NCBI RefSeq assembly: GCF_032918005.1
Contig: NZ_CP136628.1
Location: forward strand, 6,619,501 to 6,683,500
DNA: 64,000 nt
From: Bradyrhizobium sp. NDS-1
Lineage (GTDB): Bacteria; Pseudomonadota; Alphaproteobacteria; Rhizobiales; Xanthobacteraceae
Direction of reading: 5' to 3'
Every line of letters starts with the position of its first letter. Within the stretch, counting starts at the first letter, position 1. Made by a program: the position numbers and the translations under genes. Positions 8,676 to 16,928 of this stretch are shown in pieces. Under the pieces are notes generated by a model. That model did no database searches. It saw only the letters and a list, made by a program, of their open reading frames with translations, and had not been told where the DNA came from.

Positions 8676-9617
8676 ATGAGATCGCAAGACACTCTAAGCT
8701 ATATAAAACAAGTCAAGGGGCGAGCGATGGGGCACCCCTCGCTAAGCAAGATTGAAATTGACCGCCTGAGCGATGCGTGGACTGGACTCAAAGAGCGCCC
8801 TCTCGCCACTGAACTAGTTCCGGTTCGTATTGTTACAATATTGGAGGTCTTTGTTCGCGATTGGGTAGAGCAGATTATCGACCAAGGCTTCCCTTATGTA
8901 GAACGCGCCGCAACGCTTAAGCTGGACCTGAAATTTGATTGGACGCTAACAAGCAATGTACGTTTAGGGACCGTGACATTGGGTCAACTTGTTGCCCACA
9001 ATATCTCAACGAGCCGCCTCGAAACGATCAAGTCGGCATTAGACACTCTCATTTCAGATGACCTCTTTGCTCGGATCTCACTGGTCGTCAATAGATGGGA
9101 AGTGGAAGTGATGGGATCTCCTCCGATTCCGATTATCGCGGATAATGACAAACTCAGACGCGACTTGTTTAGACTCTTCGAGGTACGACACATCCTCGTT
9201 CACGAGTTGCCGAAAGGGCCTATTGTTTCAAGTGATGATGTTGAAAGTTTCCTTCAATCCGCCAAGCTATTTGTCGAAGCTACAGATGAATTTCTCTCGG
9301 AGTTGCTATGGGGAAAGTATCCCCTCACACAGCGCGACATGAATGCAACAGCGGCAGAACGAAATAAATCGGCACTCGAAGATTTAGCAAAAGTCTGCTC
9401 CGAGATTGAGAGCGAATACGAAGAGTGGGGCTCAGATTTATGGACGGTGCAGAAGCAATGGAATCAATTCCGCGAGGCGGACGCGGAATGGCAGTCGAGA
9501 GAGGCTGAAGGCGGAAGCATGCAATCCATGCTGTATTCCATGGCATCAGAAGCCCACGCTAAGGCTCGCACCAAAGAGCTCAGGGACTGGTTAAATCGAG
9601 GTCGACAAAATCGATAG
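8676..9617 (+). CDS. HEPN-like domain fused to a cysteine-free LprI-like (DUF1311) domain
   Basis: 313 residues, no signal peptide or membrane segment. The N-terminal two thirds is helical with a large-protein HEPN look and the motif RHILVHE (R171-x4-H176), which fits the HEPN ribonuclease pattern R-x4-6-H. Residues 217-306 (TQRDMNATAAE; VQKQWNQFREADAEW; EGGSMQ; KARTKELRDWL) match the LprI-type DUF1311 layout, but the usual cysteines are T, W and A/S, as expected for a cytoplasmic version. Start may instead be ATG 8727, which has AAGGGG before it. GC is clearly lower than the neighbours, suggesting transfer. Function unproven. Confidence 0.7.
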   Translation: MRSQDTLSYIKQVKGRAMGHPSLSKIEIDRLSDAWTGLKERPLATELVPVRIVTILEVFVRDWVEQIIDQGFPYVERAATLKLDLKFDWTLTSNVRLGTVTLGQLVAHNISTSRLETIKSALDTLISDDLFARISLVVNRWEVEVMGSPPIPIIADNDKLRRDLFRLFEVRHILVHELPKGPIVSSDDVESFLQSAKLFVEATDEFLSELLWGKYPLTQRDMNATAAERNKSALEDLAKVCSEIESEYEEWGSDLWTVQKQWNQFREADAEWQSREAEGGSMQSMLYSMASEAHAKARTKELRDWLNRGRQNR

Positions 9618-9687
9618 CCGATAGGATAGATCCGGTTAACTGAACCCATGAAGTCTTCTCCCTGAGAAACGCGCCAATCACGATCCG

Positions 9688-10527
9688 ATGGCCAATAACT
9701 CAACGCGCTTCGTCAGATGGTCAGCCGAGAAGTACAATGCTGTTGGCCACTGCATCTATTGCGGTTCGACGGAAAATCTATCTGACGAGCACATCGTACC
9801 TCTCGGGCTTCAGCCTAAGGGCGGAGATTGGTTCTTGCCACAGGCGAGTTGCGGCGAATGCGCTGATGTTACGAAGCGGTTTGAAGGACTATGCCTGCAG
9901 GGCACTCTTGGGCCTCTGCGCGCGAAATTGAATTTGAGGAGCCGGCGTAAGCTGAAAACTACCGTCGAGTTGACCACCAATCACCGCGACGATGGCTGCG
10001 TAGAAACACGAGTGGTGCCGCTCGACGAATTCCCGATGGTCTGCTTAGGCTTTGACTTGGAGCCTGCTGGGCTACTTCGTCACATCCAACCTGCAAAGGA
10101 ATTCGTTGGTCGCAACGTCGTTCGATATCAAAAAGGAGAACTAGAGAAGCATCTGCAGGAAGGTGTCGCTCTCAAGCTCGGCCGCGTCGGACCACTCGAC
10201 TACGCAAGGATGCTTGCGAAGATTGCTCATAGTTACGCGATTGCTAGATTTGGTGAAGCTTCGTTTGTCCCTTTCTTGCCCGAAATCATCCTTGGCAAGA
10301 GCGACTACGCGCCGCATTTCGTAGGCGGGGATAGGAGCGGCGTACCTTTGATCGACGAGCCTAACGTTCTACACCGCGTCTACGGTCAGGCTTGCGATCT
10401 GAATGGCCAACCTTACCTGCTTGTTGCAGTAAGGCTGTTCGCGTTCATGGGCATGCCAAGATACCTTGTCGTTGTAGGCAAAATAGCTGACGGCAGCTTA
10501 GAGCGACTACGTCGAATACCGCTTTAG
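9688..10527 (+). CDS. HNH-type endonuclease-like protein
   Basis: 279 residues. The N-terminus has a zinc-finger HNH arrangement: C22-x2-C25 (CIYCG), D33-E34-H35 followed by IVP, and C55-x2-C58 (SCGEC), then an F-E pair where HNH proteins carry the last metal or catalytic residues. The remaining 200 residues are not recognised. The gene is co-oriented with the HEPN-LprI gene 70 bp upstream, is also lower in GC than the core genes, and lies just before tRNA-Met. It may be a defence or mobile-element nuclease; activity is inference. Confidence 0.7.
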   Translation: MANNSTRFVRWSAEKYNAVGHCIYCGSTENLSDEHIVPLGLQPKGGDWFLPQASCGECADVTKRFEGLCLQGTLGPLRAKLNLRSRRKLKTTVELTTNHRDDGCVETRVVPLDEFPMVCLGFDLEPAGLLRHIQPAKEFVGRNVVRYQKGELEKHLQEGVALKLGRVGPLDYARMLAKIAHSYAIARFGEASFVPFLPEIILGKSDYAPHFVGGDRSGVPLIDEPNVLHRVYGQACDLNGQPYLLVAVRLFAFMGMPRYLVVVGKIADGSLERLRRIPL

Positions 10528-10641
10528 ACTTGCTTGGGGCCGTTCGCGCCGGTGCGGAAGGTAAGGTGCTTACGACGTTGCTGATCTTTCTCGGAAATCC
10601 GCTAAGTCGATCGCTGGCCTTCGACCAATGGATCTGGATAA

Positions 10642-10718
10642 TGGTAGCGGGGGAGGGACTCGAACCCCCGACCCCAGGATTATGATTCCCGTGCTCTAAC
10701 CAGCTGAGCTACCCCGCC
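10642..10718 (-). tRNA. tRNA-Met (anticodon CAT)
   Basis: 77 bases on the minus strand including the encoded CCA. Acceptor GGCGGGG pairs with CCCCGCT, the D-arm is GCTC/GAGC, the anticodon stem CGGGA/TCCTG holds loop ATCATAA (anticodon CAT), and the T-arm is GGGGG/CCCTC with TTCGAGT. Probably elongator Met; a CAT-anticodon Ile2 is the alternative. It borders the low-GC genes. Confidence 0.95.
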
Positions 10719-10896
10719 ACAGGGATCGCGGCGGCGACTGGAGGCCGATCTCGCGAACGCGCGGCATATAAGGAAGGGGGCGGGGGTAAGTCAACGCTAA
10801 AAGCTTCCGCCTTCGCCAGGGCTTCGGCGGGACAAGTCGGCGAGAAAAGCACGATTTCGGCGCTCGATCTGCCGAATTTCGGTACCGGATTCGTGG

Positions 10897-10961
10897 AGGG
10901 TCCCCCTCACCCGGAATCCGCGCGGCGCGCGGATTTCGGCCTCTCCCCGGCGGGGAGAGGC
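10897..10961. repeat. Short dispersed hairpin repeat (CCTCTCCCC family)
   Basis: CCCCTCACCCGGAATCCGCG, then CGCGCGGATTT and CCTCTCCCCGGCGGGGAGAGG: two nested palindromes. Same plan as 51703-51841; simpler relatives are 12091-12112 and 62488-62520. This occupies most of 10719-10976. Confidence 0.6.
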
Positions 10962-10976
10962 GAAGGAAGGCGGCCC

Positions 10977-11333
10977 TTATTTCGGCCTCACATTCGGATC
11001 GCCGCCGGGGCTGCCGGGGGGCGGGATCACAGGGGTGTTGGCGCCGGTGCTGGGTGCGGGGGCGTGCATGTCGGGATCGACGCCCGCGGGCGGGCAGAGC
11101 ACGCCGTCGGTCTTGGCGAGCTTGTCGCCGAGCGGTTCCCGGGACTGGCCGGTGGTGGTGCCGTCCTGGGTGGTGGCGAGCCGATCGGATGGGGCACAGC
11201 CGGTGGCGCGTTGCGGGGATGGCGGCGCGGTCGCTTGCGGCGGCGTCACCGGGGCGGGCGGAGCCTGCGCGATCGCACTGCCGGAGGCGGCGATGAGGAG
11301 GCTGGCCAGGATGATGTTCGATGTCGTGCGCAT
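10977..11333 (-). CDS. Small secreted proline-rich hypothetical protein
   Basis: 118 residues. ATG 11333 starts a clear Sec signal peptide (MRTTSNIILASLLIAASGSA, cleavage after AIA-Q near residue 23). The mature protein is low complexity, rich in Pro, Thr and Gly (PPAPVTPPQATAPPSP), with two cysteines and no recognised domain. It lies 44 bases downstream of the methyltransferase gene on the same strand and could be cotranscribed with it. Function unknown. Confidence 0.65.
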   Translation of the reverse strand: MRTTSNIILASLLIAASGSAIAQAPPAPVTPPQATAPPSPQRATGCAPSDRLATTQDGTTTGQSREPLGDKLAKTDGVLCPPAGVDPDMHAPAPSTGANTPVIPPPGSPGGDPNVRPK

Positions 11334-11377
11334 GGGAAGGGAACGCGCCGGCCTCGGCGCATGTTCCCGCGGCATGA

Positions 11378-12016
11378 TCACGATTTGCGGTAGCGGATCA
11401 GCGAAAAGTGCCCCATCGGCGGCATCGGGCGGCGCTCGGCGAGTGTGACGCCGCCGTGCCCGGCCGCCCAGCCCTCGAGGCGGGCCCACGGGAATTCCGG
11501 GCGCCAGCCGAGGCGGCGGGCGATGGGCGCGAAGGCGAGCTCGAACAGTTTTCGCGGGCCGCTCTCGGCCCCGATGTGGTTGACGAGGATCAGCTCGCCC
11601 CCCGGCTTGAGCACGCGCACGAATTCGTCGAGCGTGCCTTCGGGATCGGGCACGGCGGTGATGACGTATTGCGCCACCACCGCGTCGAAGAAGTTTTCGG
11701 GGAAGGCGAGGTTCTTCGCGTCCATCACCGAGAGCACTTCGACATTCGAGAGGCGAAGCGAGCGCACGCGCGCCTGCGCCTTGCGCAGCATCGGCTCGGA
11801 AATGTCGACGCCGCAGATCTTCGTGGTGCGCGCGTATTCGGAGAGCGAGAGGCCGGTGCCGACGCCGACGTCGAGGACGCGGCCGCCGATGCGGTCGGCC
11901 TCGGCGATAGTCGACTGCCGGCCGGCGTCGAACACCTTGCCGAACACGAGATCATACACCGGCGCCCAGCGGCCATAGGCCTTCTCAACCCCGGCCCGCG
12001 AGATGTCTGCTGCCAT
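11378..12016 (-). CDS. pmtA: SAM-dependent methyltransferase, PmtA-like (phosphatidylethanolamine N-methyltransferase)
   Basis: 212 residues, class I methyltransferase. The SAM loop is VLDVGVGTGLSLSEY (about residues 47-61), followed by CGVDISEPML and the FDAVVAQYVITAVPDPEGTLDEF segment. The N-terminus VEKAYGRWAPVYDLVFG is typical of Rhodobacter-type PmtA enzymes that methylate phosphatidylethanolamine towards phosphatidylcholine. Known in the family: cytosolic enzyme acting at the membrane. The substrate is inferred; another small-molecule methyltransferase remains possible. Confidence 0.75.
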   Translation of the reverse strand: MAADISRAGVEKAYGRWAPVYDLVFGKVFDAGRQSTIAEADRIGGRVLDVGVGTGLSLSEYARTTKICGVDISEPMLRKAQARVRSLRLSNVEVLSVMDAKNLAFPENFFDAVVAQYVITAVPDPEGTLDEFVRVLKPGGELILVNHIGAESGPRKLFELAFAPIARRLGWRPEFPWARLEGWAAGHGGVTLAERRPMPPMGHFSLIRYRKS

Positions 12017-12090
12017 GCCCCTGCCCTGCGCGTTCCTAGAGTGTGATGCCTGGTGGTGAAATCAAATCTCGCCCCGAAATTGGTCTAGTG

Positions 12091-12112
12091 CCTCTCCCGC
12101 AGGCGGGAGAGG
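12091..12112. repeat. Perfect hairpin CCTCTCCCGC/GCGGGAGAGG
   Basis: CCTCTCCCGC-AG-GCGGGAGAGG between mnmA (ends 12159) and the methyltransferase start. No T-run follows on either strand, so it is a weak terminator candidate; its arms match the CCTCTCCC repeat family. Confidence 0.5.
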
Positions 12113-12158
12113 GAATGCACTGCCTTCGCGGTAGCAGTTGAATTTATCGTCGGCAAGA

Positions 12159-13340
12159 TTAGCCGCGCACGGCTTCGGCGAGCGGGCGCGAGGTCGCGGG
12201 TCCGACCTTCGCGGCGGCGCTCTGGATGAAACCGCCGCCGAGCACGCGCGCCTGCCCGCTGGGCGCGTCGTAGAACACGCAGGCCTGGCCAGGCGAGACG
12301 CCCTCCTCGCCTGCGACGAGCTCGACCTCGTAATGGCCGTCTCCGCCGCGCAGCCAGGCCGGCTGAGGGCTGCGGGTCGAGCGCACGCGCACGAACAGCT
12401 CGAGGCCCCCGCCGATGGCGCGGTCGATGTCACCCTCGCCGATCCAGTTGACGTCGCGCAACGAGATGCGGTGCATCTTCAGCGCATCGCGCGGGCCGAC
12501 GACGACGCGGCGGTTAACTGCCTCCAGCCGCACCACGTAGAGCGGTGCGTGAGCTGCGATGCCGAGGCCGCGGCGCTGGCCGACGGTGAAATTGGCGATG
12601 CCGTTGTGCCGGCCGAGCACGCGTCCCTCGAGATCGACGATGTCGCCGGGGTCCATCGCGTTCGGACGCAGGCGCGTGATGATGTCGGTGTAGCGGCCGG
12701 TCGGCACGAAGCAGATGTCCTGGCTGTCGTGCTTGTCGGCGACGGACAGGCCATAGCGCCGCGCCAGCTCGCGCGTCTCCGGCTTGGTCATGTCGCCGAG
12801 CGGGAAGCGCAGGAAGTCGAGCTGCTCCTGCGTGGTCGCGAACAGGAAGTAGCTCTGGTCGCGATCGGCATCGGCGGCGCAGACCAGCGCGCGCGAGCCG
12901 TCTGCGCGGCGGCGCGAGGCGACATAATGGCCGGTGGCGAGCGCCTGTGCGCCGAGCTCGCGCGCGGTCTTCAGCAGGTCGCGGAATTTTACGCTGCGGT
13001 TGCACTCGATGCACGGCACCGGCGTTTCACCGAGGGCATAGGAGTCGGCGAAATTGTCGATGACGGATTCGCGAAAGCGGTCCTCGTAGTCAAGCACGTA
13101 ATGGGGAATGCCGAGCTTGGCCGCGACGTCGCGGGCGTCGTGGATGTCCTGGCCGGCGCAGCAGGCGCCCTTGCGATGGGTCGCCGCACCGTGGTCGTAG
13201 AGCTGCAGCGTGATGCCGACGACGTCGTAGCCTTCCGCCTTCAGAAGCGCAGCCGTCGTCGAGGAATCGACGCCGCCCGACATGGCGACAACGACCCTGG
13301 TGTCCTCAGGACGGCCTTCGAGATCCAGACTGTTGAGCAT
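12159..13340 (-). CDS. mnmA: tRNA-specific 2-thiouridylase MnmA
   Basis: 393 residues, usual length. It puts the sulfur on U34 of tRNA Lys, Glu and Gln in an ATP-dependent reaction. The PP-loop SGGVDSS is at residues 21-27. The catalytic cysteines are C113 (ECNRSVKF) and C210 ([10 protein letters not shown]), both present. TGHYV (about 136-140) and the GQRRGLGI segment of the central domain are also family marks, and the C-terminal domain is complete. An 18-base palindrome at 13415-13432 lies 75 bases ahead of the start. Confidence 0.96.
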   Translation of the reverse strand: MLNSLDLEGRPEDTRVVVAMSGGVDSSTTAALLKAEGYDVVGITLQLYDHGAATHRKGACCAGQDIHDARDVAAKLGIPHYVLDYEDRFRESVIDNFADSYALGETPVPCIECNRSVKFRDLLKTARELGAQALATGHYVASRRRADGSRALVCAADADRDQSYFLFATTQEQLDFLRFPLGDMTKPETRELARRYGLSVADKHDSQDICFVPTGRYTDIITRLRPNAMDPGDIVDLEGRVLGRHNGIANFTVGQRRGLGIAAHAPLYVVRLEAVNRRVVVGPRDALKMHRISLRDVNWIGEGDIDRAIGGGLELFVRVRSTRSPQPAWLRGGDGHYEVELVAGEEGVSPGQACVFYDAPSGQARVLGGGFIQSAAAKVGPATSRPLAEAVRG

Positions 13341-13686
13341 GGGCCTTCAGGGGTTGTGGCGGCGGCGTGCGGCGATCCGCGATGTCGTGCTTCTCGCGGG
13401 ACATCGGCGATCCCCGGGAACTTCAGTTCCCGAAAGGCACGATTGCCCGGTCGAAAGCGGCTGAGAGTAACCTCTTTAATATAGGCGGCATTCCGGTGAA
13501 GCAATCACAGGGGCGGCCAGCTTAGGGCAATTCTTGCCGGGGAGGCAGAAATGGCGGGGTCGCGGCAGCTCCCGCGGCGGCAGGCCAAAATCGTCAAGCT
13601 GTTGATTATTATATGGAAAACCACACCGAGCGACGCTGGCCCGCTCCTTGCTCCCCTGATCGGGAAGATATTCCGAGGGGTTGCCT
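13341..13686. other. Divergent intergenic region between mnmA and fliK
   Basis: 346 bases with no gene. It holds the 18-base palindrome CGGGAACTTCAGTTCCCG (13415-13432; 8-bp arms, 2-base loop), possibly an operator or leader hairpin for mnmA. The fliK ribosome site GAGGGG ends at 13680. No clear sigma-54 or CtrA box was seen here. Confidence 0.45.
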
Positions 13687-15336
13687 GTGGTCGGTCGTAC
13701 GTCAGATGTCGTGGCAAGCGTGCAGGTTTCGAGCGCGCAGCAAAAGCCTGCCCGGTCGCAGAACGCCAAGGAGCCGTCCGCGAACGATAGCTTCGGGTCG
13801 CTGGTCGACGGCAACAGCCAGGCGATCAGCACCAATGCGGCCGCCCAGGCCCAGTCCCAAGCTCAGGGCAGCGCGCCGCGGCGCAGCGATTCCTCCTCGT
13901 CCTCCCGGGACAAGGGCCCGCGCGACACCTCGTCCACGGATCAATCCTCGCAGAGCAAGGCGAACGACGACACCGACGCAGCGGCGCCGACCAGGAACGA
14001 CAAGACGAGCGATACGGCCACCGAACCGGCCGAGGACGCGGACAAGGCCGAGGATAAGGTCAAGGACAAGTCCGAAACGTCCGACGCCAAATCGGCTGAT
14101 GCGTCCGAGGAGACCAAGGGCGACAAGACCGAGACCGCCGACGGGCTCGCCGCCGCCGCCGTCGTCGATGCCGCGGCGACCGCGCCGACCGATACGGCGC
14201 AGGCCGCCATGCCCGATCCCAACGCGATCGTGGTGGCAGCGCCTGGCGTCCCGGCCGATCCGAGCGCGACGGCAAACCAAGCCGCCACGGCGTCGCCGCT
14301 GGCGATTGCCGCAGCCGGCATCGCCGCCAGCGCCTCGATCGCGGCCCAGATCGCGGGCCCCAAGACCGACACCGCAACGCCCGGCGACAAGAGTGCCAAG
14401 ACCGCCGGCGCCATCGTCGATGCCGACATGTCGGCAACGCTGGCCGATGCCGCAACCGGCGTAACCGAGGAGGCCGCGACCGAGGCCAAGCCGACCGGCG
14501 GGCTGATCCCCGCCAATCCCGGCACGCCGAAGACCTCGTTCCAGGCCGTCGCTGCCATGCAAGGACAGGCCGACGTCTCCAATATCGGCCAGGACAACGG
14601 CAAGGTGGACGCGGCCACGACGCCAGCGCCGGGGGCTGCGACCGCCAATGCCGCCGCGCATCCGCAAAGCGGCAAGCCGCAGGCGGATGGCAGTGCGACC
14701 GAGGGCAAGCCCGGCGCCGCTGACCGCAACCCCGAGGCGATCCCGGCCGCACCGGCCGCCCACGCCCATGCCAATGCGCATGCCGCTTTCAACACCACCG
14801 ACACAAGCGCGCAGGCCGCCTCCGCCATGCAGGCGCCGCTGACCAACACGACCTCGACCGCCTCCGCATCGACCGCGACGCTGACCGCGACCGCGGCCGC
14901 CGCCACGGCGGTGCCGATCAACGGCATTCCGGTCGAGATCGCGGCCGCCATCCGCTCCGGCAGGTCCCGCTTCGACATCAGCCTCGATCCGGCCGAGCTC
15001 GGCCGCATCGACGTCCGCATCAACGTCGACCGCGCCGGCAACGTCACTTCGCATCTCACCGTGGAGAAGCCGGAGACGCTGCAGATGCTGCGCCAGGACG
15101 CGCCGCAATTGCAGCGCGCGCTCGACGATGCAGGCCTCAAGACCGGCAGCAACGGGCTGTCCTTCAGCCTGCGCGACCAGAATTCATCGGGCCAGAACTC
15201 CGGCCAGAACAACGACAATGGCGGCAATGCCCGCCGGCTGATCATCAGCGAGGACGAGAATGTTGCTGCCGCACCCGTCGGGCGCGGCTATGGCCGCATG
15301 TACGGGCCGAGCAGCGGCGTCGACATCAGAGTGTAA
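13687..15336 (+). CDS. fliK: Flagellar hook-length control protein FliK
   Basis: 549 residues. GTG 13687 is preferred to TTG 13681 because GAGGGG ends six bases before it. About 380 residues are low complexity (Ala, Asp, Thr, Lys rich), as expected for the secreted ruler region. The C-terminal hook domain follows at about 415-510: GIPVEIAAAIRSGRSRF, DISLDPAELGRIDVRI, VEKPETLQMLRQDAPQLQRAL and LSFSLRDQ. It sets hook length and switches export specificity. Immediately followed by flgD, its functional partner in hook assembly. Confidence 0.92.
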   Translation: MVGRTSDVVASVQVSSAQQKPARSQNAKEPSANDSFGSLVDGNSQAISTNAAAQAQSQAQGSAPRRSDSSSSSRDKGPRDTSSTDQSSQSKANDDTDAAAPTRNDKTSDTATEPAEDADKAEDKVKDKSETSDAKSADASEETKGDKTETADGLAAAAVVDAAATAPTDTAQAAMPDPNAIVVAAPGVPADPSATANQAATASPLAIAAAGIAASASIAAQIAGPKTDTATPGDKSAKTAGAIVDADMSATLADAATGVTEEAATEAKPTGGLIPANPGTPKTSFQAVAAMQGQADVSNIGQDNGKVDAATTPAPGAATANAAAHPQSGKPQADGSATEGKPGAADRNPEAIPAAPAAHAHANAHAAFNTTDTSAQAASAMQAPLTNTTSTASASTATLTATAAAATAVPINGIPVEIAAAIRSGRSRFDISLDPAELGRIDVRINVDRAGNVTSHLTVEKPETLQMLRQDAPQLQRALDDAGLKTGSNGLSFSLRDQNSSGQNSGQNNDNGGNARRLIISEDENVAAAPVGRGYGRMYGPSSGVDIRV

Positions 15337-15348
15337 GGAGTATTGGAC

Positions 15349-16053
15349 ATGACCACGACTGGCGCCACCGCCCCTTCCGTCGTCTCCGGGACGACCGACC
15401 TCCCGAAATCCTCTTCGTCGAACTCGCTGGGCTCAACCACGGGATCGACGCTCGCCGGCAACTTCCAGACCTTCCTGACGCTGCTGACCACGCAGCTGCA
15501 GAACCAGAACCCGCTGGATCCGCTCGACACCAACCAGTTCACCCAGCAGCTGGTGCAGTTCGCCGGCGTCGAGCAGCAGCTCAAGACCAACGATTCGCTG
15601 GCCCAGCTCGTCACCCTGCAGCAGACCACGCAGGCGACCCAGGCGCTGGGCTTCGTCGGCAAGACCGCCCTGGTCGACGGCTCGACCGCGACCATGAAGA
15701 ACTCGTCGGCGACCTGGCATCTCAACGTGCCGACCGACTCGACCGTCGACATCACCGTCGCCAATGCCAGCGGCCAGACCGTGTTCACCGGCAAATACAC
15801 CGCCGCCGCCGGCCCGGACATTCCCTTCACGTGGAACGGCATGGGCAATGACGGCACGCAATGGCCCGACGGCAAGTACACGATCTCGGCGACAGGCAAG
15901 GATGTCGCGAACAACAATGTCGGCATCGCCGCGCAGGTGCAGGGCGTGGTGTCGTCGGTGGACCTGACCCAGTCGCCGCCGCTGCTCACCATCGACGGCG
16001 CCAGCTACACGCTGAGCCAGGTGAAGAGCATCATCGCGACCAGCAGCAATTAA
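15349..16053 (+). CDS. flgD: Flagellar hook capping protein FlgD
   Basis: 234 residues. ATG 15349 has AAGGAG eight bases upstream, overlapping the fliK stop. The N-terminal FlgD signature is present: FQTFLTLLTTQLQNQNPLDP, TNQFTQQLVQFAGVEQQLK and a QATQALGFVGK segment. Residues about 110-200 form the FlgD tudor/FNIII-type part (PFTWNGMGNDG, WPDGKYTI). It caps the growing hook and is exported by the flagellar apparatus. Operon with fliK. Confidence 0.95.
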   Translation: MTTTGATAPSVVSGTTDLPKSSSSNSLGSTTGSTLAGNFQTFLTLLTTQLQNQNPLDPLDTNQFTQQLVQFAGVEQQLKTNDSLAQLVTLQQTTQATQALGFVGKTALVDGSTATMKNSSATWHLNVPTDSTVDITVANASGQTVFTGKYTAAAGPDIPFTWNGMGNDGTQWPDGKYTISATGKDVANNNVGIAAQVQGVVSSVDLTQSPPLLTIDGASYTLSQVKSIIATSSN

Positions 16054-16080
16054 GGGCGGACACGCACGCCACAAATCCAG

Positions 16081-16236
16081 TGTCATCCCCGCGGACGCGG
16101 GGATCCACAACCACAGGAAGTCTTTTTAGCGTGAGGTCGTAACCCCGAGTCCTCGTCAAACCACTCCCTGGGGTTATGGATCCTCAGATGCGCAATTGCG
16201 CATCATAGCTCGCGCTGCGCGCGCCCCGGGATGACA
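16081..16236. repeat. Dispersed palindromic repeat (TGTCATCCCCG family)
   Basis: Starts TGTCATCCCCGCGGACGCGG and ends CCCCGGGATGACA, giving inverted ends. Inside are GCGCAATTGCGC and GCGCTGCGCGC hairpins. Placed just after flgD, it fills most of 16054-16275 and may act as the transcript end. Confidence 0.65.
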
Positions 16237-16275
16237 GTTGAGAGCTTCGCAGCGCCCGCGTGCTGGCTCTATTCG

Positions 16276-16291
16276 TTAGTAAAGTATTAAC
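16276..16291 (+). promoter_or_regulatory. CtrA-like box upstream of sciP
   Basis: TTAG-TAAAGTA-TTAAC matches the CtrA consensus TTAA-N7-TTAAC with one mismatch and correct spacing. It is 159 bases before the sciP start. In Caulobacter, sciP is CtrA-activated; here the site is a sequence match only. Confidence 0.45.
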
Positions 16292-16449
16292 GAAGACCCC
16301 CTCGACCGGCCTTCACGCCGGCCGGGAGAAGCGCGTTCCAGCCATTTTCAACGAGAATTGTATTGAAGCCTTAGGCTTAGCGGATTTTTAAGCCGCCGGG
16401 CGTAGGGTTACCGGTGTGAGTTCAGTGGTTGAGAGTTTGTGAGTACGCC

Positions 16450-16725
16450 ATGACAGAACCCCATCGCCCGAGGGTAAAATACGTCATCGGGCCGGACGGT
16501 AGTCCGTTGACGATCGCGGATTTGCCTGCACCCGGCACCAAACGCTGGGTCATCCGCCGCAAGGCCGAAGTCGTCGCCGCTGTCCGTGGTGGACTTCTTT
16601 CGCTCGAGGAGGCTTGCAGCCGTTACACCCTGACGGTCGACGAATTCCTCTCCTGGCAGTTTTCCATCGACCAGCATGGTCTGGCGGGTCTTCGCACCAC
16701 CCGTATCCAGCAATATCGCCAGTAA
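16450..16725 (+). CDS. sciP: CtrA inhibitor SciP (DUF1153)
   Basis: 91 residues, nearly the whole protein matching the alphaproteobacterial DUF1153/SciP family: PRVKYVIGPDGSPLTIADLP, TKRWVIRRKAEVVAAVRGG, LSLEEACSRYTLTVDEFLSW and GLRTTRIQQYRQ. In Caulobacter SciP is a small helix-turn-helix protein that binds CtrA and blocks activation of its target genes, including flagellar ones. ATG 16450 is used; the seven codons upstream are not conserved. Sits between flgD and fliF and has its own terminator. Confidence 0.93.
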   Translation: MTEPHRPRVKYVIGPDGSPLTIADLPAPGTKRWVIRRKAEVVAAVRGGLLSLEEACSRYTLTVDEFLSWQFSIDQHGLAGLRTTRIQQYRQ

Positions 16726-16754
16726 GGCGATCCGGAAAACTGCGGCTTTTGACG

Positions 16755-16788
16755 AAAATCGGCCTCGCCCTGCGAGGCCGATTTTTTT
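16755..16788 (+). terminator. Rho-independent terminator after sciP
   Basis: AAAATCGGCCTCG, loop CCCTG, CGAGGCCGATTTTTTT: a 12-13 bp stem with a T-run, 30 bases behind the sciP stop. It separates sciP from the fliF operon. Confidence 0.9.
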
Positions 16789-16833
16789 CATATCGCTCTT
16801 TGTCGCTGTTTGGCGCTACTTTTGTCCGACCTC

Positions 16834-16851
16834 TTAACCTTCGTTAACCAT
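16834..16851 (+). promoter_or_regulatory. CtrA-type half sites upstream of fliF
   Basis: TTAA-CCTTCG-TTAACCAT. The right half is the 8-base TTAACCAT motif associated with CtrA-controlled cell-cycle promoters; spacing is N6, one less than the usual N7. Located 78 bases before the fliF start and behind the sciP terminator. Confidence 0.45.
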
Positions 16852-16928
16852 ATCGAAACCATCCCCTAGGCAATAATTGCCCAGTCGGCCTTTCCGGTGA
16901 AAGCGGCCGAATCTGTTGGGGCGGTTGC

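Noticed and set aside
10642..10718. Attachment-site duplication of the tRNA-Met 3' end
   Set aside because: I looked for another copy of the tRNA end around the low-GC insert and saw none, and there is no integrase gene.
13476..13835. Minus-strand frame of 119 codons upstream of fliK
   Set aside because: Overlaps fliK, no ribosome site, no protein-like features.
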